A stretch of DNA of 64,000 nt from Chaetoderma sp. LZ-2023a (lineage: Eukaryota; Mollusca; Caudofoveata; Chaetodermatida; Chaetodermatidae): contig CM067374.1 of the NCBI GenBank assembly GCA_034401795.1, forward strand, positions 97,932,860 through 97,996,859, in the 5' to 3' direction. This document shows, piece after piece, positions 21,920-32,569 of the stretch (position 1 is the first letter of the stretch; each line of letters starts with the position of its first letter). Both the position numbers and the translations under genes were made by a program. The notes under the pieces were generated by a model. It searched no databases, was not told the DNA's origin, and saw only the letters and a program-made list of their open reading frames with translations.

Positions 21920-22390
21920 GTTAAATGGTTAAATTCATCGCCTTTTTCTTGTACAAGAAATTTTCAATTTTATAGAAAATGTCCATTTGCAGACCAATAG
22001 ATTATTTTTTTTAATTTATTACTTTAATGACTGGCTCACTAGATTGATTCTATGGTGGTAGACTCCAGGAATTCTATTCAGAATTTTAAATGATCAATAT
22101 TTTGTGTTAAAATCCTAGATTTTATGAAAAATTTACCAGAAATTGTCAAAACGCTGCTTCTCCTTAGTTGCTTGACATATTTCAACTAAATTTGGCTAAA
22201 AGGACCCTATCATGATAGACTCTAGAACCTCTATTCAGAATTTTGATTGGTCAATCTTTTGGGTGGCCATCTTGGATTTTCCGAAAATTATCCATCATAT
22301 CTATTTAAATGCAAATGGTTCAAATTCTAATGGTCCAGTGAGTGCCACAGGTCCTTTGGCCTCTTGTTTTGGACAGCTTGAAGGGTAAAG
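21920..22390. repeat. TTAA-A half plus degenerate tandem units
   Basis: A TTAA-A left half (GTTAAATTCATCG, AATGTCCATTTGCAGACC) interrupted by units of the type seen at 3.3 and 43.6 kb (CCATCTTGGATTTTCC, CTAGAACCTCTATTCAG). It ends AAGGGTAAAGGGTTA. Confidence 0.6.
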
Positions 22391-22540
22391 GGTTATGATG
22401 ACAATGGAGGATTTCAGTTTATGCATCAATCATATGATCAACTATGTGACGTGTAAGACAAAGTCATAATCAATTATAATTACGTCATGAATGACGTAGC
22501 TAAGTTCGTCACAAGCGCTTTAGTGGAGCGGATATGTGAC

Positions 22541-23036
22541 TAGGCTTGCATGATTTTTGCTTTGAAACATCGCGATTGATTTTGTAAAAAAATTTGCGAT
22601 TTTCGATTAAATCGTAGGTCCAAATTACCAAAACTATAAACCGTGGTCACACGTGACAAGTCACGAAAACTGGGACTTGGAATTTCTAGAAAAGATTGAA
22701 ATGATAGCACGAAAGTAGAACGCATTTTCATGCGATAAATACACCGCCGGACCTTGTGATTAATTCAAATTGCTAACTATAGAATTAAAAAGAATTATGT
22801 TCACTGATTATTGCCTAACACTCTGCAAATAAGTATATACTTGGTATTTCACGACAGACTCGGGGTCTGCAGCGAAAGAATGAACATTATACGGCGATTC
22901 GACGGAGTAACTAGCAGAAAATTAAGGACTTCAGATTTTAAACAAACGTGATATTTTTTTACGATTTTCTGATTTTTCCTCAATTACATCGTAAAAATCG
23001 AACTTCACGATTAAATCGAAAAATCGTGCAAGCCTA
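22541..23036. mobile_element. hAT-type MITE with 8-bp target-site duplication
   Basis: 496 bp. Terminal inverted repeats are TAGGCTTGCATGATTTTT at the left and AAATCGTGCAAGCCTA at the right. The 8 bp immediately outside are identical, TATGTGAC at 22533-22540 and 23037-23044, the length produced by hAT transposases. The interior is AT-rich and non-coding (the minus frames at 22540-22731 and 22931-23128 have no similarity I recognise). CGATTTTTCGATT-like blocks repeat inward from both ends. Confidence 0.92.
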
Positions 23037-23139
23037 TATGTGACCGGGGTGTGCACTTCTGGAAAGAAGCATGAAACTGCCCTAGGGTTTTTTGAGTATG
23101 CTGAAAATTCAAAATGACCACAAAACACATTTAATTGGC

Positions 23140-23420
23140 TCTAAGTGGCCCGATTATCATATTAGCGTCTATACCTATATTTTCAAGGTCAAAGAATCTG
23201 ATTGAGCATATGTGAACTAACATAATAGGCATTTTCATGGTGAAAATTTTTTAAATGCCCATTTCAATTTATGACAAATTATGATATAGACATTTAATAA
23301 AAAGATTCACCATGAAAAATTCTATTATGTTAGTTCGTATGCATTCTATTGGATTCATTGCCCTCAACAACATAGGTATAGATACCAAGACCATGGTAAT
23401 CTGGGCACTTACTGTGATTT
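23140..23420. mobile_element. large fold-back, about 110-bp diverged arms
   Basis: The left arm (about 23145-23255) carries GCGTCTATACCTAT, GTGAACTAACATAATAG and TTTTCATGGTGAA. The right arm (about 23300-23415) carries the complements in reverse order. It is unrelated to the other families in the window; edges are uncertain. Confidence 0.7.
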
Positions 23421-23739
23421 CTCAACTAAAGGCCGCCCTTGAATATAGGACGCTGTCCCAAATTTGACCAAAATCCGCCCAAAAAACTTGTATTCAAGTA
23501 TAAGACGCTGTTAAATTTAGAAAAAAACCGTACCTTTAAAAAATCGAAAATTGGTATTAAAAATAACCATCACTCAGCGCTATGTTTAATGCATGACTAA
23601 AAATTATCCAGTTGGAAGAGAAATTATTAAATAGGACCGCCTAAATATCGTGTATCTTCAATAAAGATTGTTTATTACATCAAAATCAATCTAATTTTGG
23701 CATAAAATGTCTCCTTGAAAACATAAAAATTGTGTGATA

Positions 23740-24060
23740 GAAACAGATTGTAATGGCTCTTTTGCGTTTGGAGGCGCTGTGTGATCTTATGCGCTAACAG
23801 GAATTGGTTATCTGGCTCTTGTGATTGGAGGCGCTGTGTAATCTTATGCGTTAACGGGAGTTGGTAATAAAATGGGTATGGGAATATTCAGATGGTCACT
23901 AGTTGTAATGACTCTTGCGTTTGGAGGCGCTGTGTGATCTTATGCGCTAACGGGAGTTGGTTATCTGGCTCTTTTGTGATTGGAGGCGCTGTGTAATCTT
24001 ATGCGCTAATGGGAGTTGGTTATCAAACGGGTACGGGAACATTTAGTTCCTATCGCGCAA
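23740..24060. repeat. tandem array of a 58-bp unit with higher-order spacing
   Basis: TTGGAGGCGCTGTGTRATCT recurs at about 23768, 23826, 23920 and 23981, each followed by TATGCGYTAACGGGAGTTGG. Spacing alternates (58, 94, 61), suggesting a roughly 153-bp higher-order unit. Confidence 0.8.
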
Positions 24061-24776
24061 TGATGATATATAGCAATTTCCGAGTCCAGAATATTTAGAT
24101 CCGAGTACTCGCTCTAATTAGAATAAAGATCTTTTGCGATTGGAGGCGAATCACGTGATTTATACACGTATCTTTTCACGACGCCATTTTATGTCAAATT
24201 CTGTATTAATTTTGATGTAATGAGTGATATGTATTAAAGAATAAGCAATATTTAGGTGCCCCAATTTAATAATTTCACTTCCGCTTGGTGTTTTTGGAGT
24301 ATACATTAAACATAGTCGTCAGGCGGCGCGAATTGTCTAGGGTAACATTTAGTTCAATTTCCGTGGTATAATCTGTGACTAAGAAAAATTTCGACCCGAA
24401 AATGTGCGGAAGGAATGTTCTTGGTTATAGGATTTCCCCCCCCCCCCCCCCCCCACTTTCTAGTACATGTATTTTGACCAAAAAAAACTGCGTCCTTTAG
24501 TCGAATTTTAACGGTAGACAGAATTTATGGGCAAAAACATTTGTGGCGACCATTTTGAACCTTTTGGCTGGAAATGTTGAAACTATGTCATGGGTCCAGT
24601 GATTTTTAAATTCAGTATACGTAAAAACCGTGGGGTACAAATTATATATATTTGCACACCACACTTTCTAAACATGGGTATCTCGTGTTAGCCTCATGTT
24701 TCGCTTCAACAGAGACAAATTATAGTATAAAGTTGATATTAACATGCATTTCAGCCCATTAACCATATTTAAATAG
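24061..24776. other. non-coding sequence with a C19 homopolymer
   Basis: A poly-C run sits at about 24436-24454. No gene recognised. Confidence 0.5.
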
Positions 24777-24977
24777 ATGTTTCATGGTCATAAACATGGA
24801 ATGAATAGCATACGACAGATCACGATACATGTCAACCCAGGACAGATACCAGTGCTTACAGTTGATCAGCCACTATATGCTATCACCAAAAAGATTCAGT
24901 GGAAATGGCCAGATGAGTATGGAGAAAGACAATATGTTGTACTGATGGGGCCCCTCCACATAGAAATGGCCATGTTG
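24777..24977 (+). pseudogene. fragment of an uncharacterised repeat-associated protein, cut by the assembly gap
   Basis: About 67 residues are readable before the N block: HGMNSIRQITIHVNPGQIPV, then PVLTVDQPLYAITKKIQW, then GERQYVVLMGPLHIEMAML. The segment V-x-T-x-D-Q-P-L-Y-A followed by G-x-LHIEM is one I associate, from memory, with a multi-copy protein of unknown function in cnidarian, mollusc and fish genomes. I cannot verify that here. The real exon start is unknown because the frame is only preceded by AT-rich DNA, and its end is lost in the gap. Confidence 0.55.
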
Positions 24978-25477
24978 NNNNNNNNNNNNNNNNNNNNNNN
25001 NNNNNNNNNNNNNNNNNNNNNNNNNNNNNNNNNNNNNNNNNNNNNNNNNNNNNNNNNNNNNNNNNNNNNNNNNNNNNNNNNNNNNNNNNNNNNNNNNNNN
25101 NNNNNNNNNNNNNNNNNNNNNNNNNNNNNNNNNNNNNNNNNNNNNNNNNNNNNNNNNNNNNNNNNNNNNNNNNNNNNNNNNNNNNNNNNNNNNNNNNNNN
25201 NNNNNNNNNNNNNNNNNNNNNNNNNNNNNNNNNNNNNNNNNNNNNNNNNNNNNNNNNNNNNNNNNNNNNNNNNNNNNNNNNNNNNNNNNNNNNNNNNNNN
25301 NNNNNNNNNNNNNNNNNNNNNNNNNNNNNNNNNNNNNNNNNNNNNNNNNNNNNNNNNNNNNNNNNNNNNNNNNNNNNNNNNNNNNNNNNNNNNNNNNNNN
25401 NNNNNNNNNNNNNNNNNNNNNNNNNNNNNNNNNNNNNNNNNNNNNNNNNNNNNNNNNNNNNNNNNNNNNNNNNNNNN
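24978..25477. other. assembly gap, exactly 500 N
   Basis: Uniform N run of a round number, so its true size is unknown. A repeat-associated ORF lies on the left and a LINE 3' end on the right; order and distance across it are not established by the sequence. Confidence 0.99.
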
Positions 25478-25917
25478 ACTGCAGTCTTGTATTTTGTCAA
25501 TCTTCACCTACACTGTTGGATAGGTTAGAAAAGTTACAAAAGCGAGCTGCTAGAGTAATATTAGATATGCCTTATAGAACACCATCAGCGCCATTATATA
25601 AAACACTAAATTGGACAACTTTAACTAAAAGAATGATGATTAAAACAGGCATTATGACATACAAGGCGAGAAATGGGCTTGCTCCCAGCTACATAAAAGA
25701 CATGTTCATTTCAATCGAGGATGCACACACTAGGAATTTGCGCTCAAAGACATTTAATCATCTACAAGTTCCCAAGATTAAAACAGATTATGGAAAGAAA
25801 AGCTTTACACATGCAGCCCCACAACTGTGGAATTCTCTACCCTCAACTGTTACACAGTCTACCACTTTAATGTCTTTCAAGTCCAATCTTCAGGAATATA
25901 TAAATCAAATGTAATGA
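25478..25917 (+). pseudogene. 3' end of a CR1/L2-like LINE reverse-transcriptase ORF (5' part in the gap)
   Basis: The frame is open from just after the gap (SPTLLDRLEKLQKRAAR) to TAA at about 25915. Motifs typical of the C-terminal end of CR1/L2/RTE-like LINE proteins are clear: LEKLQKRAARVILD, then W-x-x-L-x-x-R, then YKARNGLAPSYI, then APQLWNSLPS near the end. In non-LTR elements this segment follows the reverse-transcriptase domain. The protein end looks intact; nothing upstream can be judged. Confidence 0.85.
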
Positions 25918-26246
25918 TAAAGTAATAAACTCAGAGCCATTACACTCTGAATTCCAAGGGCATAGGTATAAAGCCAGCTAAGTATGTTAATGATGACATG
26001 ATTTAAAGTGTGTTTAGCAGTGACACCCACGCTGCTTTCAAAATAATAAATAAAAATAATAATAATAAAATTAAAAAAGAAAATAAATAAATAGCTAGCA
26101 TTCTAATAATTGTATATCATTTGTACACAGGATATAATACATGTATGTAAACTTTTGACTAATAACTGACTATTTCTACTTGTAATATGTTGTATATATT
26201 TGTACATAGTATGATTTGTGTGTAAGTGTACTTGTAGTGGGTTTTT

Positions 26247-26278
<32 letters not shown>

Positions 26279-26418
26279 TCTCTGTCAGTTTGTCTGTGTG
26301 CGTGCGTGTGTATGCATGTGTGTGCATTCTTTCTGAGGGCCTCGGGAAGATCAGATTTTACTGACGTTGTTTACCCTCATTAAATAAAGATTATTATTAT
26401 TATTATTATTATTATTAT
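25918..26418 (+). mobile_element. LINE 3' UTR ending in an (ATT)n tail
   Basis: AT-rich UTR with a T-rich run at about 26241-26280. It ends AATAAAGATTATTATT... as an ATT microsatellite (26391-26418), the kind of short-repeat tail used by CR1/L2-type LINEs instead of poly-A. Confidence 0.75.
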
Positions 26419-26509
26419 GATCATGTCGATAGTCCCTTACAGGACTGGCGGTATGATCAGCGAACGAAAAGAAGAAGAAGATCAACAGCCAGATTATTAT
26501 AACACAGAC

Positions 26510-26955
26510 AACAGAGGAATCCAATCTTTCGATCAAGCATATGACGTCATAATCAATTACTTCACGTGTAGGTTGACGTCACAACTAACTATGTAATGAA
26601 TGATGTAGCTAAGTCTGTTAGGAACGTTTAAAAGTCCATCAGTTGTACAAATTGCATATCTTTATTATTTAATAAGCATTCTGTTGAATATTTCCATCAG
26701 TTGTACAAATTGTATATCTTTATTAGTTAATAAGCATTCGGTTGAATATTTTGAAACTAATTTGACTCTGCGCTGTTGCTGCCATCATCAAGTCAAATTA
26801 GTTTCAAAATATTTAACATCTTACCTGTATAGTTACCTTGATATTGGGATTCTGTGAATTCAGGGATTGATCGATCCCATTACATGGACAAAGCATGGGC
26901 GGAGCTTAGCTAGAGTTGGGCGGGGCATAGCTAAAAGTGGATTCATCAATTAATA
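26510..26955. mobile_element. Fold-back element FB-B, long copy
   Basis: Begins GGAATCCAATCTTTCGATCA, with TGACGTCATAATCA blocks and a hairpin around CTGTTGCTGCCATCATCAAG. It ends GGGCGGGGCATAGCTAAAAG. An internal 60-bp stretch (CCATCAGTTGTACAAATTG...) is duplicated at about 26635 and 26695. Confidence 0.78.
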
Positions 26956-27099
26956 TAGATATCAAACAGTAATTTATTCATCTTCTCAACATGATTGTGA
27001 CATTATGATAAAAATGCTCTGGAAATGTTCTTGCATTAAAAATATTTACACTTTGTACATTTCTCACTAAAATATTGATATTTTGTACATTTTAATCCT

Positions 27100-27545
27100 A
27101 GAATGGTCGAGATTTATCAAGAGAATCAAAATCTTTGCTGAGCGAATTTCCATTTCCAGGCCAAGAGAAGACTATCTTTAACCATCTGGCTGCTGAGTTT
27201 TTGCAGACAACATATTCAAGAGGTTATATTTCTGGAGCTGCTAAATATTTTGAAAACAATTTGACTAAAAGTTGTTGGTGGTGAAGCCAGTAACAACTTT
27301 CAGTCAAATTGTTTTCAAAATATGCAGTAAGTCAAGAGTTTTTGCGCGATGAAATTACTGTCTGGTGGCTTGCAGCAGTGAGACAGTTAAAATATACTAA
27401 TAGAATGACTGACTTGGTTATCGAGCCAGGAATTCCAGTCGTAAATTTTCAAACATAGTCGTCTGTTAACTGGCAAATTAAAACTTTTCAAGACAATTAC
27501 ATACAGATTCCAGTTTAGCCAGTTAACCATTAACGGGTTATGATA
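27100..27545. mobile_element. MITE TTAA-A split by a TTAA-C insertion
   Basis: The left TTAA-A part (27100-27177, ending GAGAAGACTATC) and the right part (27391-27545, starting AATATACTAATAGAATGACT) match the ends of one TTAA-A copy with the TTAA-C copy removed. Confidence 0.75.
27178..27390. mobile_element. MITE TTAA-C inserted in a TTAA-A copy
   Basis: TTAACCATCTGGCTGCTGAG to GCAGCAGTGAGACAGTTAA. Removing the insert with one TTAA restores a contiguous TTAA-A arm, direct evidence that TTAA is the duplicated target. Confidence 0.85.
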
Positions 27546-27699
27546 AAACATATATAAAAATGACCAAATTTAACTGTGACAAATAGTACAAGATTTTCAA
27601 GCAATACCAATGAATTGTCATCCATTTTTTAACTGCCTGACTTCTCCAAGCCATCAGAAAATAATTTCAAATTGTTGACTTGTTGGTGGCCTACCCGTT

Positions 27700-27840
27700 A
27701 CCTGATAGTCATTTTCAAAATCTTTATGTTATTTTCAAAATAAACTCAAGCATTTTGAAAATGTTGATGCTACATTTTCAAAGTAAGTTCCAGCATTCTC
27801 AAAATGTTGCGGCAGCATTTTCAAAATGAGTTCCAACTTA
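27700..27840. repeat. short tandem repeats, about 35-bp unit
   Basis: CATTTTCAAAATG-like words recur about every 35 bp, each with AGTTCCAGCAT-type spacers. About four diverged units. Confidence 0.65.
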
Positions 27841-27847
27841 TCACCAT

Positions 27848-28059
27848 TTAACTGTCTGACTGCTGCAAGCCACAAGACAATAATTTTAAAGGCCGATAAC
27901 TCTGGATCTGCTAAATACTTTGAAAACAAATTGACTGAAAGATGTTGGTGGCTTAGCCACCAACAACTTTCAGTCAAATTGTTTTCAAAATATTAAGCCG
28001 ATCAAGAATTATCTCCATGGAAAATGTAATGTACAGAAATTCAGCAGACAGTCAGTTAA
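27848..28059. mobile_element. MITE TTAA-C copy
   Basis: TTAACTGTCTGACTGCTGCA to CAGCAGACAGTCAGTTAA with a long hairpin (AAAGATGTTGGTGGCTTAGC and complement). It shares its right TTAA with a TTAA-A copy. Confidence 0.82.
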
Positions 28060-28276
28060 TGGCCAAGATTTGTCAAGAACATTAACTAAGACAGGTTTAC
28101 TCAGTGAATGTCCAAGAGATGTTTTTCTGGAAAATTTAAGACTGGAATGACCGCCTTTGTTATCGATCAAATAATTCCAATGTTAAAATTTGAATATAAT
28201 ATAGTATTCTCTTGGCCTGTATATGGACATTTCTCAAGACCACCGCAAAGGCCGGTTTTCACCAGTTGGACCATTA
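28056..28276. mobile_element. MITE TTAA-A copy abutting TTAA-C
   Basis: TTAATGGCCAAGATTTGTCA to GACCATTAAAGAGTTA. Confidence 0.68.
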
Positions 28277-28399
28277 AAGAGTTATGGTTCTTGAAAATCT
28301 GATGTAATGATTGATGACTAGTGCAAGGGTATTAATCAACTCATATCAGTAATAGATTTTCTTTAAAAAATACGATTATATTCACATATTTTCTTTGAT

Positions 28400-28580
28400 A
28401 AAAGTTAACACTTTAGGAGCTAAATTTGGTCAAGAAAATTTAAATATTTGCTGATTGAATATCCATTTGCAGGGCAAGAGTATTTAATACTATTTTAGAA
28501 AATTTACAACTTGAATGATTGTTATTCAATTGGTAAACTTTCAAAAATCGTTTTCTCTTAGCCGGCAAGTGGACATTGCT
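28400..28580. mobile_element. MITE TTAA-A, 3' truncated copy
   Basis: TTAACACTTTAGGAGCTAAA, the central hairpin and CGGCAAGTGGACATT are recognisable. The right terminus is lost. Confidence 0.6.
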
Positions 28581-28796
28581 ACTATAGACTAAAACATAGA
28601 ATATTATCCTGCTGCGCTATTTGTGAGTCATCAATAGTTCTCATGTCTCTGTTGTACATTCATATTTCTTTTCATTCTCCATCGTATATTCCGTAACTTT
28701 TGTGACAGTTTATTGATCAGTTTTCTCTGTCAAATGAAAACAAAAATAATATCTTAATTAAAAATTTAATTACAAAGTTTAACTGTCTGTCTGCTT

Positions 28797-29022
28797 AACC
28801 CTTTAATTGCTAAATTTGCTCAAGAAAATTAAACTATTTGCTTATGGAATGTTCATTTACAGGCAGAGAATACAATTTTTGAAAATTTATCACTGGAATG
28901 ACTGGCTCGGTTATCGAGCCAGTCATTCCAGTGATAAATTTTCAAAAATTGTATTCTCTGCCTGTAAATGGACGTTCCAACAAGACCATAGCAGAGGCCG
29001 GTATGACCATAAAAGTGTTAAT
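28797..29022. mobile_element. MITE TTAA-A with a perfect central hairpin
   Basis: TTAACCCTTTAATTGCTAAA to AAAAGTGTTAA. The central 28876-28967 stretch, from GAGAATACAATTTTTGAAAA to its exact complement, is a perfect palindrome as far as I can read. This suggests a young copy or gene conversion between arms. Confidence 0.85.
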
Positions 29023-29039
29023 CTCTGCACAGTAGCTTT

Positions 29040-29425
29040 TCCATGGAGCTTAACTCTGGATATGCTTAATATTTTAAAAACAATTTGACTGAAAGTTGTT
29101 GGTGTCTTTAAAAGTCGGCCAGCAAAAATAGTCCATGTCTGGCCGTGTGCTAAGGATGCCAGAAGACACACTCACACAGCGCCTTTAAATTCGCGCTACT
29201 GGGAGACAGTAAATACAAAGCCAGGAGAGGATGTCATTGCATAAATATGCGTGCTACGAAATGACCTCCAGAAACAAGGACACTCAGATCAAGAATGGAC
29301 GTGAGCAAGCTAAAGATTTCGGCTGAGGACAAGACACAGTGGTCAAAAGTGAAGAAAGACTGATTGCAGCTGTATGACAACTCTACTACTACAGCTGCAG
29401 AATACAGTAATCACACATACAAAAC
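29040..29425. mobile_element. TTAA-C half interrupted by a non-LTR 3' fragment
   Basis: A TTAA-C left half (GGATATGCTTAATATTTTA, TTTGACTGAAAGTTGTTGGTG) stops at 29103. From 29104 to about 29425 the sequence matches 40910-41230, the 3' end of the degraded reverse transcriptase: GTGCTAAGGATGCCAGAAGA, TACAAAGCCAGGAGAGGA, TTTCGGCTGAGGACAAGACA and a TACTACTACAGCTGCAGAAT tail. It is a 5'-truncated copy of that LINE lineage. Confidence 0.8.
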
Positions 29426-29452
29426 AAATGATAATCATATTCTTGTGACATA

Positions 29453-29677
29453 GATTAACCCTTTATTCCTCAAATTAGTCAAGAAAATTTCTATAGAAAA
29501 TTTCCATTTGAAGAACAAGATTAGTTTAAAAATTTTACCATAAGAATGACTGGCTTGGTTATCGAGCCAGTCATTCCAGCATTAAATCTTCAAAAAGTTC
29601 TTTGGTTTTGTAAATGGACATTTTCCAGGACCGGTGTGGAAGCTGTTTTTTGTCCAGCTTGAGTGCTAGCGCTTTAA
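29453..29677. mobile_element. MITE TTAA-A copy
   Basis: TTAACCCTTTATTCCTCAAA to AGTGCTAGCGCTTTAA. It shares its right TTAA with the next TTAA-D copy. Confidence 0.75.
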
Positions 29678-29878
29678 CCCTTAACCACTCTGATGTCAAA
29701 TTTTTTAATTTTCAAGTTAAATTAATAGATAGGTATTCATTTTTCAACAAATTTGGTGGAAGATGGTGCTGTCGTAGACAGCAACATTGTCCACCAAAAT
29801 TGTTGAAGAATGTACACCCGCTTCTTTGCTATTGACACAGTAAAAGATCGAATGTTGACATCAGTGTGGTAAGGGTTA
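29674..29878. mobile_element. MITE TTAA-D copy
   Basis: TTAACCCTTAACCACTCTGA to TCAGTGTGGTAAGGGTTAA; hairpin core GTGCTGTCGTAGACAGCAAC. Confidence 0.85.
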
Positions 29879-30084
29879 AACTCTAACGCATGACATCAAA
29901 ATAACAATACTAATAATGATATAATTCTGATCACCTTCATAAGTGTTTGTTTTAACAATGCTGTTAAAATTATATATATCAAATGCTACTTGTCAGTTCG
30001 CTGAGTATGGATGGGTGTGTCTGAGGGGTAATCTGGCATTTCTTGATTTTGTTTGCTCGCTATTCATCTCTGTGAGTGCGGCCA

Positions 30085-30420
30085 TGTTGAATAGTTAATG
30101 GACAATGGACCTTTCCATTTTTTAGCTATGCCTCGCTTGTGTTGGGATCGATCGATCTCAACACTCCCTGACTATCAATTTCCAGACAAATATACAGGTA
30201 AGCTGTTGAATATTTTGAAACTAATATGACTGGGTGATGTTGCGGCCTATGGCAGCAACATCGCCCAGTAAAATTGGTTTCAAAATATTCAACAGCATGT
30301 TTAATGTCAGACTATTAAAAGTTAAAGACGGACCTAATAGAATCATTTATGACGTAATAATTATGACGTCATCCTACAAGCCACTTAGCTGATTATGACA
30401 TCATTACTCAGGAAACGTCC
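30085..30420. mobile_element. Fold-back element FB-B copy, inverted
   Basis: GACCTTTCCATTTTTTAGC, GGGATCGATCGATCTC, hairpin around GATGTTGCGGCCTATGGCAG, then TGACGT/GACGTCA blocks. Confidence 0.75.
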
Positions 30421-31254
30421 ATTGTAGCGATGACTAAAACATCCTGGGGTACTAGCCAGTGTCATGTAGCTCTATATCATATATATATACATGCAATATT
30501 TACCCTGGGCCGATAGGGGGCGCGTATTGCATTCGTGAGTGCGTGCGTGCATATGTGTATGCATGCGTGCATGTATCTCAAAATCTATTGATCTGGTTAC
30601 ATTGGTCGTAAATTTGAACACAACAAAGGATCTTATCATGAGAGGATTTCTAGACTTTGGCCATGGTAAAAAAACTGGATCAGAATTGGATCAAATTCAG
30701 GATTTATGGATATCTCTTAAACTACTGGTCTGATTTGGGTCAAATTTTAACTCAAGAAATGGCGTGACAGTGCACACGGATTCCACAACTTTGAACATGA
30801 TCCTAAAACATATGGACAATTCACACAAAAATTGTACAATGTGACAAAAACAGGGTCGGGTGAGGGTCTGCAATCTTTGCTTACTCATGTGTAAATTATG
30901 ATATGGTACAAAGTAGGCAAATCTATAGTATTATCCAGATAAAAGAAGACAATGATTATTCTACAAACGACATGGAATCTGTTTTTCAATTGACATGATT
31001 CCACGCATAGTAATATACAGAGCCATTAACAGTTTTTAGTTATGCCTTGCAACCAGTATAAAATTGCCTGTCGGTCAATGTATCTGAAAGTTTTTATATT
31101 TCTGACAAAGTCATCTACGTCACAACTATAATATGTGACATGTGTTTATGTACGAGTGAATGCATGGTACTGCATGCAAGAGTACGGAGATTAGCATGAC
31201 AAATTGGAAAAGATGGTAAGTTAGAAATGGTGGTCTGTGATAAACAAGTCTGTA
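30421..31254. other. no gene seen
   Basis: A short (GTGC/GCAT)n run lies near 30530-30575, followed by unique-looking AT-rich DNA. Confidence 0.45.
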
Positions 31255-31700
31255 TATCATACATACTCTGAACGCTACACTGCTTCACTAGAGGGAGCCA
31301 TGGCTAAATATCCCATGGCCAATTCATTTCTAGCTAAACTCAGCGGTTTTAGCTATGCCCATCTCTAGCTAAGCTCCACCCACACCTCGCTCGTGTTGGG
31401 ATCGATCGATCTCTGAACACCCTGACTATCAATTTAAAAAAAACTACACAGGTAAGTTGTTGAATATTTTGAAACTAATTTAACTGGGTGCTGTTGCTGC
31501 CTAAGGCAGCAACAGCTCCCAGTCAAATTAGTTTCAAGATATTCAACAGCATGTTTATTAAATAGCAAAGAATTACAAAGACATACAATTCATACTTGTC
31601 AGACTATTTGAGATTTGATGAAGGTGTATATGGAACCCTTTGTGATGTAATGATTGTGACATCATGATTGTGACATCATACAAGGTCAGATGATGGCTGG
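31255..31700. mobile_element. Fold-back element FB-B copy, inverted, intact hairpin
   Basis: GCCCATCTCTAGCTAAGCTC, GGGATCGATCGATCTC, then a hairpin of about 90 bp (GTTGAATATTTTGAAACTAA ... GCTGTTGCTGCCTAAGGCAG ... complement). It ends with TGTGACATCATG repeats. Confidence 0.8.
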
Positions 31701-32159
31701 ATACTCTGGAAAGGTGAATCATATATGCATTTGAATAAATTTTAACACTTTGAACCCTGAATTCCGAGAATCATAATTTCAAGGTATCTAACTATACAGG
31801 TAATATGTTGAATAATTTGAAACAAATTTGACTGGGAGCTGTCTCTGGCTAACTATAACCTTGAAATCTGACCAAAGAACATAGAATCTGGGAGACCATA
31901 TTTAACCTGAAGATGGTCTTAGTCTGGCTTTAGTGTCCGTACTTTGCATATGACTATATATATGGGAATTCTATCCTTATAGTGGACAATATTTCTTTTG
32001 ATTGAATTAAATGATGTTTTAGCTTATTCCGTCACATTAATTCATATTTTGCCAGAATAACTTACCAATGTGAAGAACAGTTTTGCCCATACTACGAATA
32101 ATCAGTGGATGCATAATTGAAAAACTCTTGCACTTCAGCTAATTTTCTTTGATATCTAC
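31701..32159. other. no gene seen
   Basis: Includes a truncated FB-B core near 31795-31850. The rest is unique-looking. Confidence 0.4.
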
Positions 32160-32226
32160 CCGTGGCCAGTTTTCTACGATGTCTAGTGTTTCTCACTTTC
32201 CTAGAAAGCTTTTTGATGAATTGGAA
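32160..32226 (-). CDS. unrecognised minus-strand gene, alternative exon B5
   Basis: Read on the minus strand: acceptor CTTTATTTCAG, exon of 67 bp, donor G-GTAGATAT. Phase enters at 0 and leaves at 1, as in its four relatives. It encodes FQFIKKLSRKVRNTRHRRKL and ATG. The shared pattern is F-[NI]-K-[KR]-L-S-x-K-[VLM]-R-[NHY]-T-R-[HR]-R. Conservation of the protein pattern, both splice sites and both phases across five copies in 6 kb argues for tandemly duplicated, mutually exclusive exons. I do not recognise the protein; the segment is strongly basic, as in nuclear localisation or heparin-binding tails, but no function is claimed. Confidence 0.65.
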
Positions 32227-32569
32227 CTGAAATAAAGCATAAGTGTTTAGTTGCGATTCGCAACTAACTTAGGTCAGTCTGCCCATTGGTATTGCAAGTT
32301 TTTGACAATTTTGGCAAATCTGCCGATGTCGCAACTATAGCACGCTCACACTTGTACAGAACTAAATGGATCGAACAAATGATATAAATAAATGTTTTAG
32401 CTCCTCCTGGTTTCAGAAGGGTTCTAAAATGAAATTGCAGATTATTTTAAAAACAATTTGACTGAAAGTTGCTGCTGACTAGTGCAATCATAGTATGTAT
32501 TTAGAATGAAATAGGGTAAACTTTTAAAATATTTCAGCTCCAATTCAACAAAAAGTAGAGCAGACTGTT

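Noticed and set aside
26103-26327. 74-residue minus-strand ORF with poly-lysine
   Set aside because: Translation of the T-rich run in the LINE 3' UTR.
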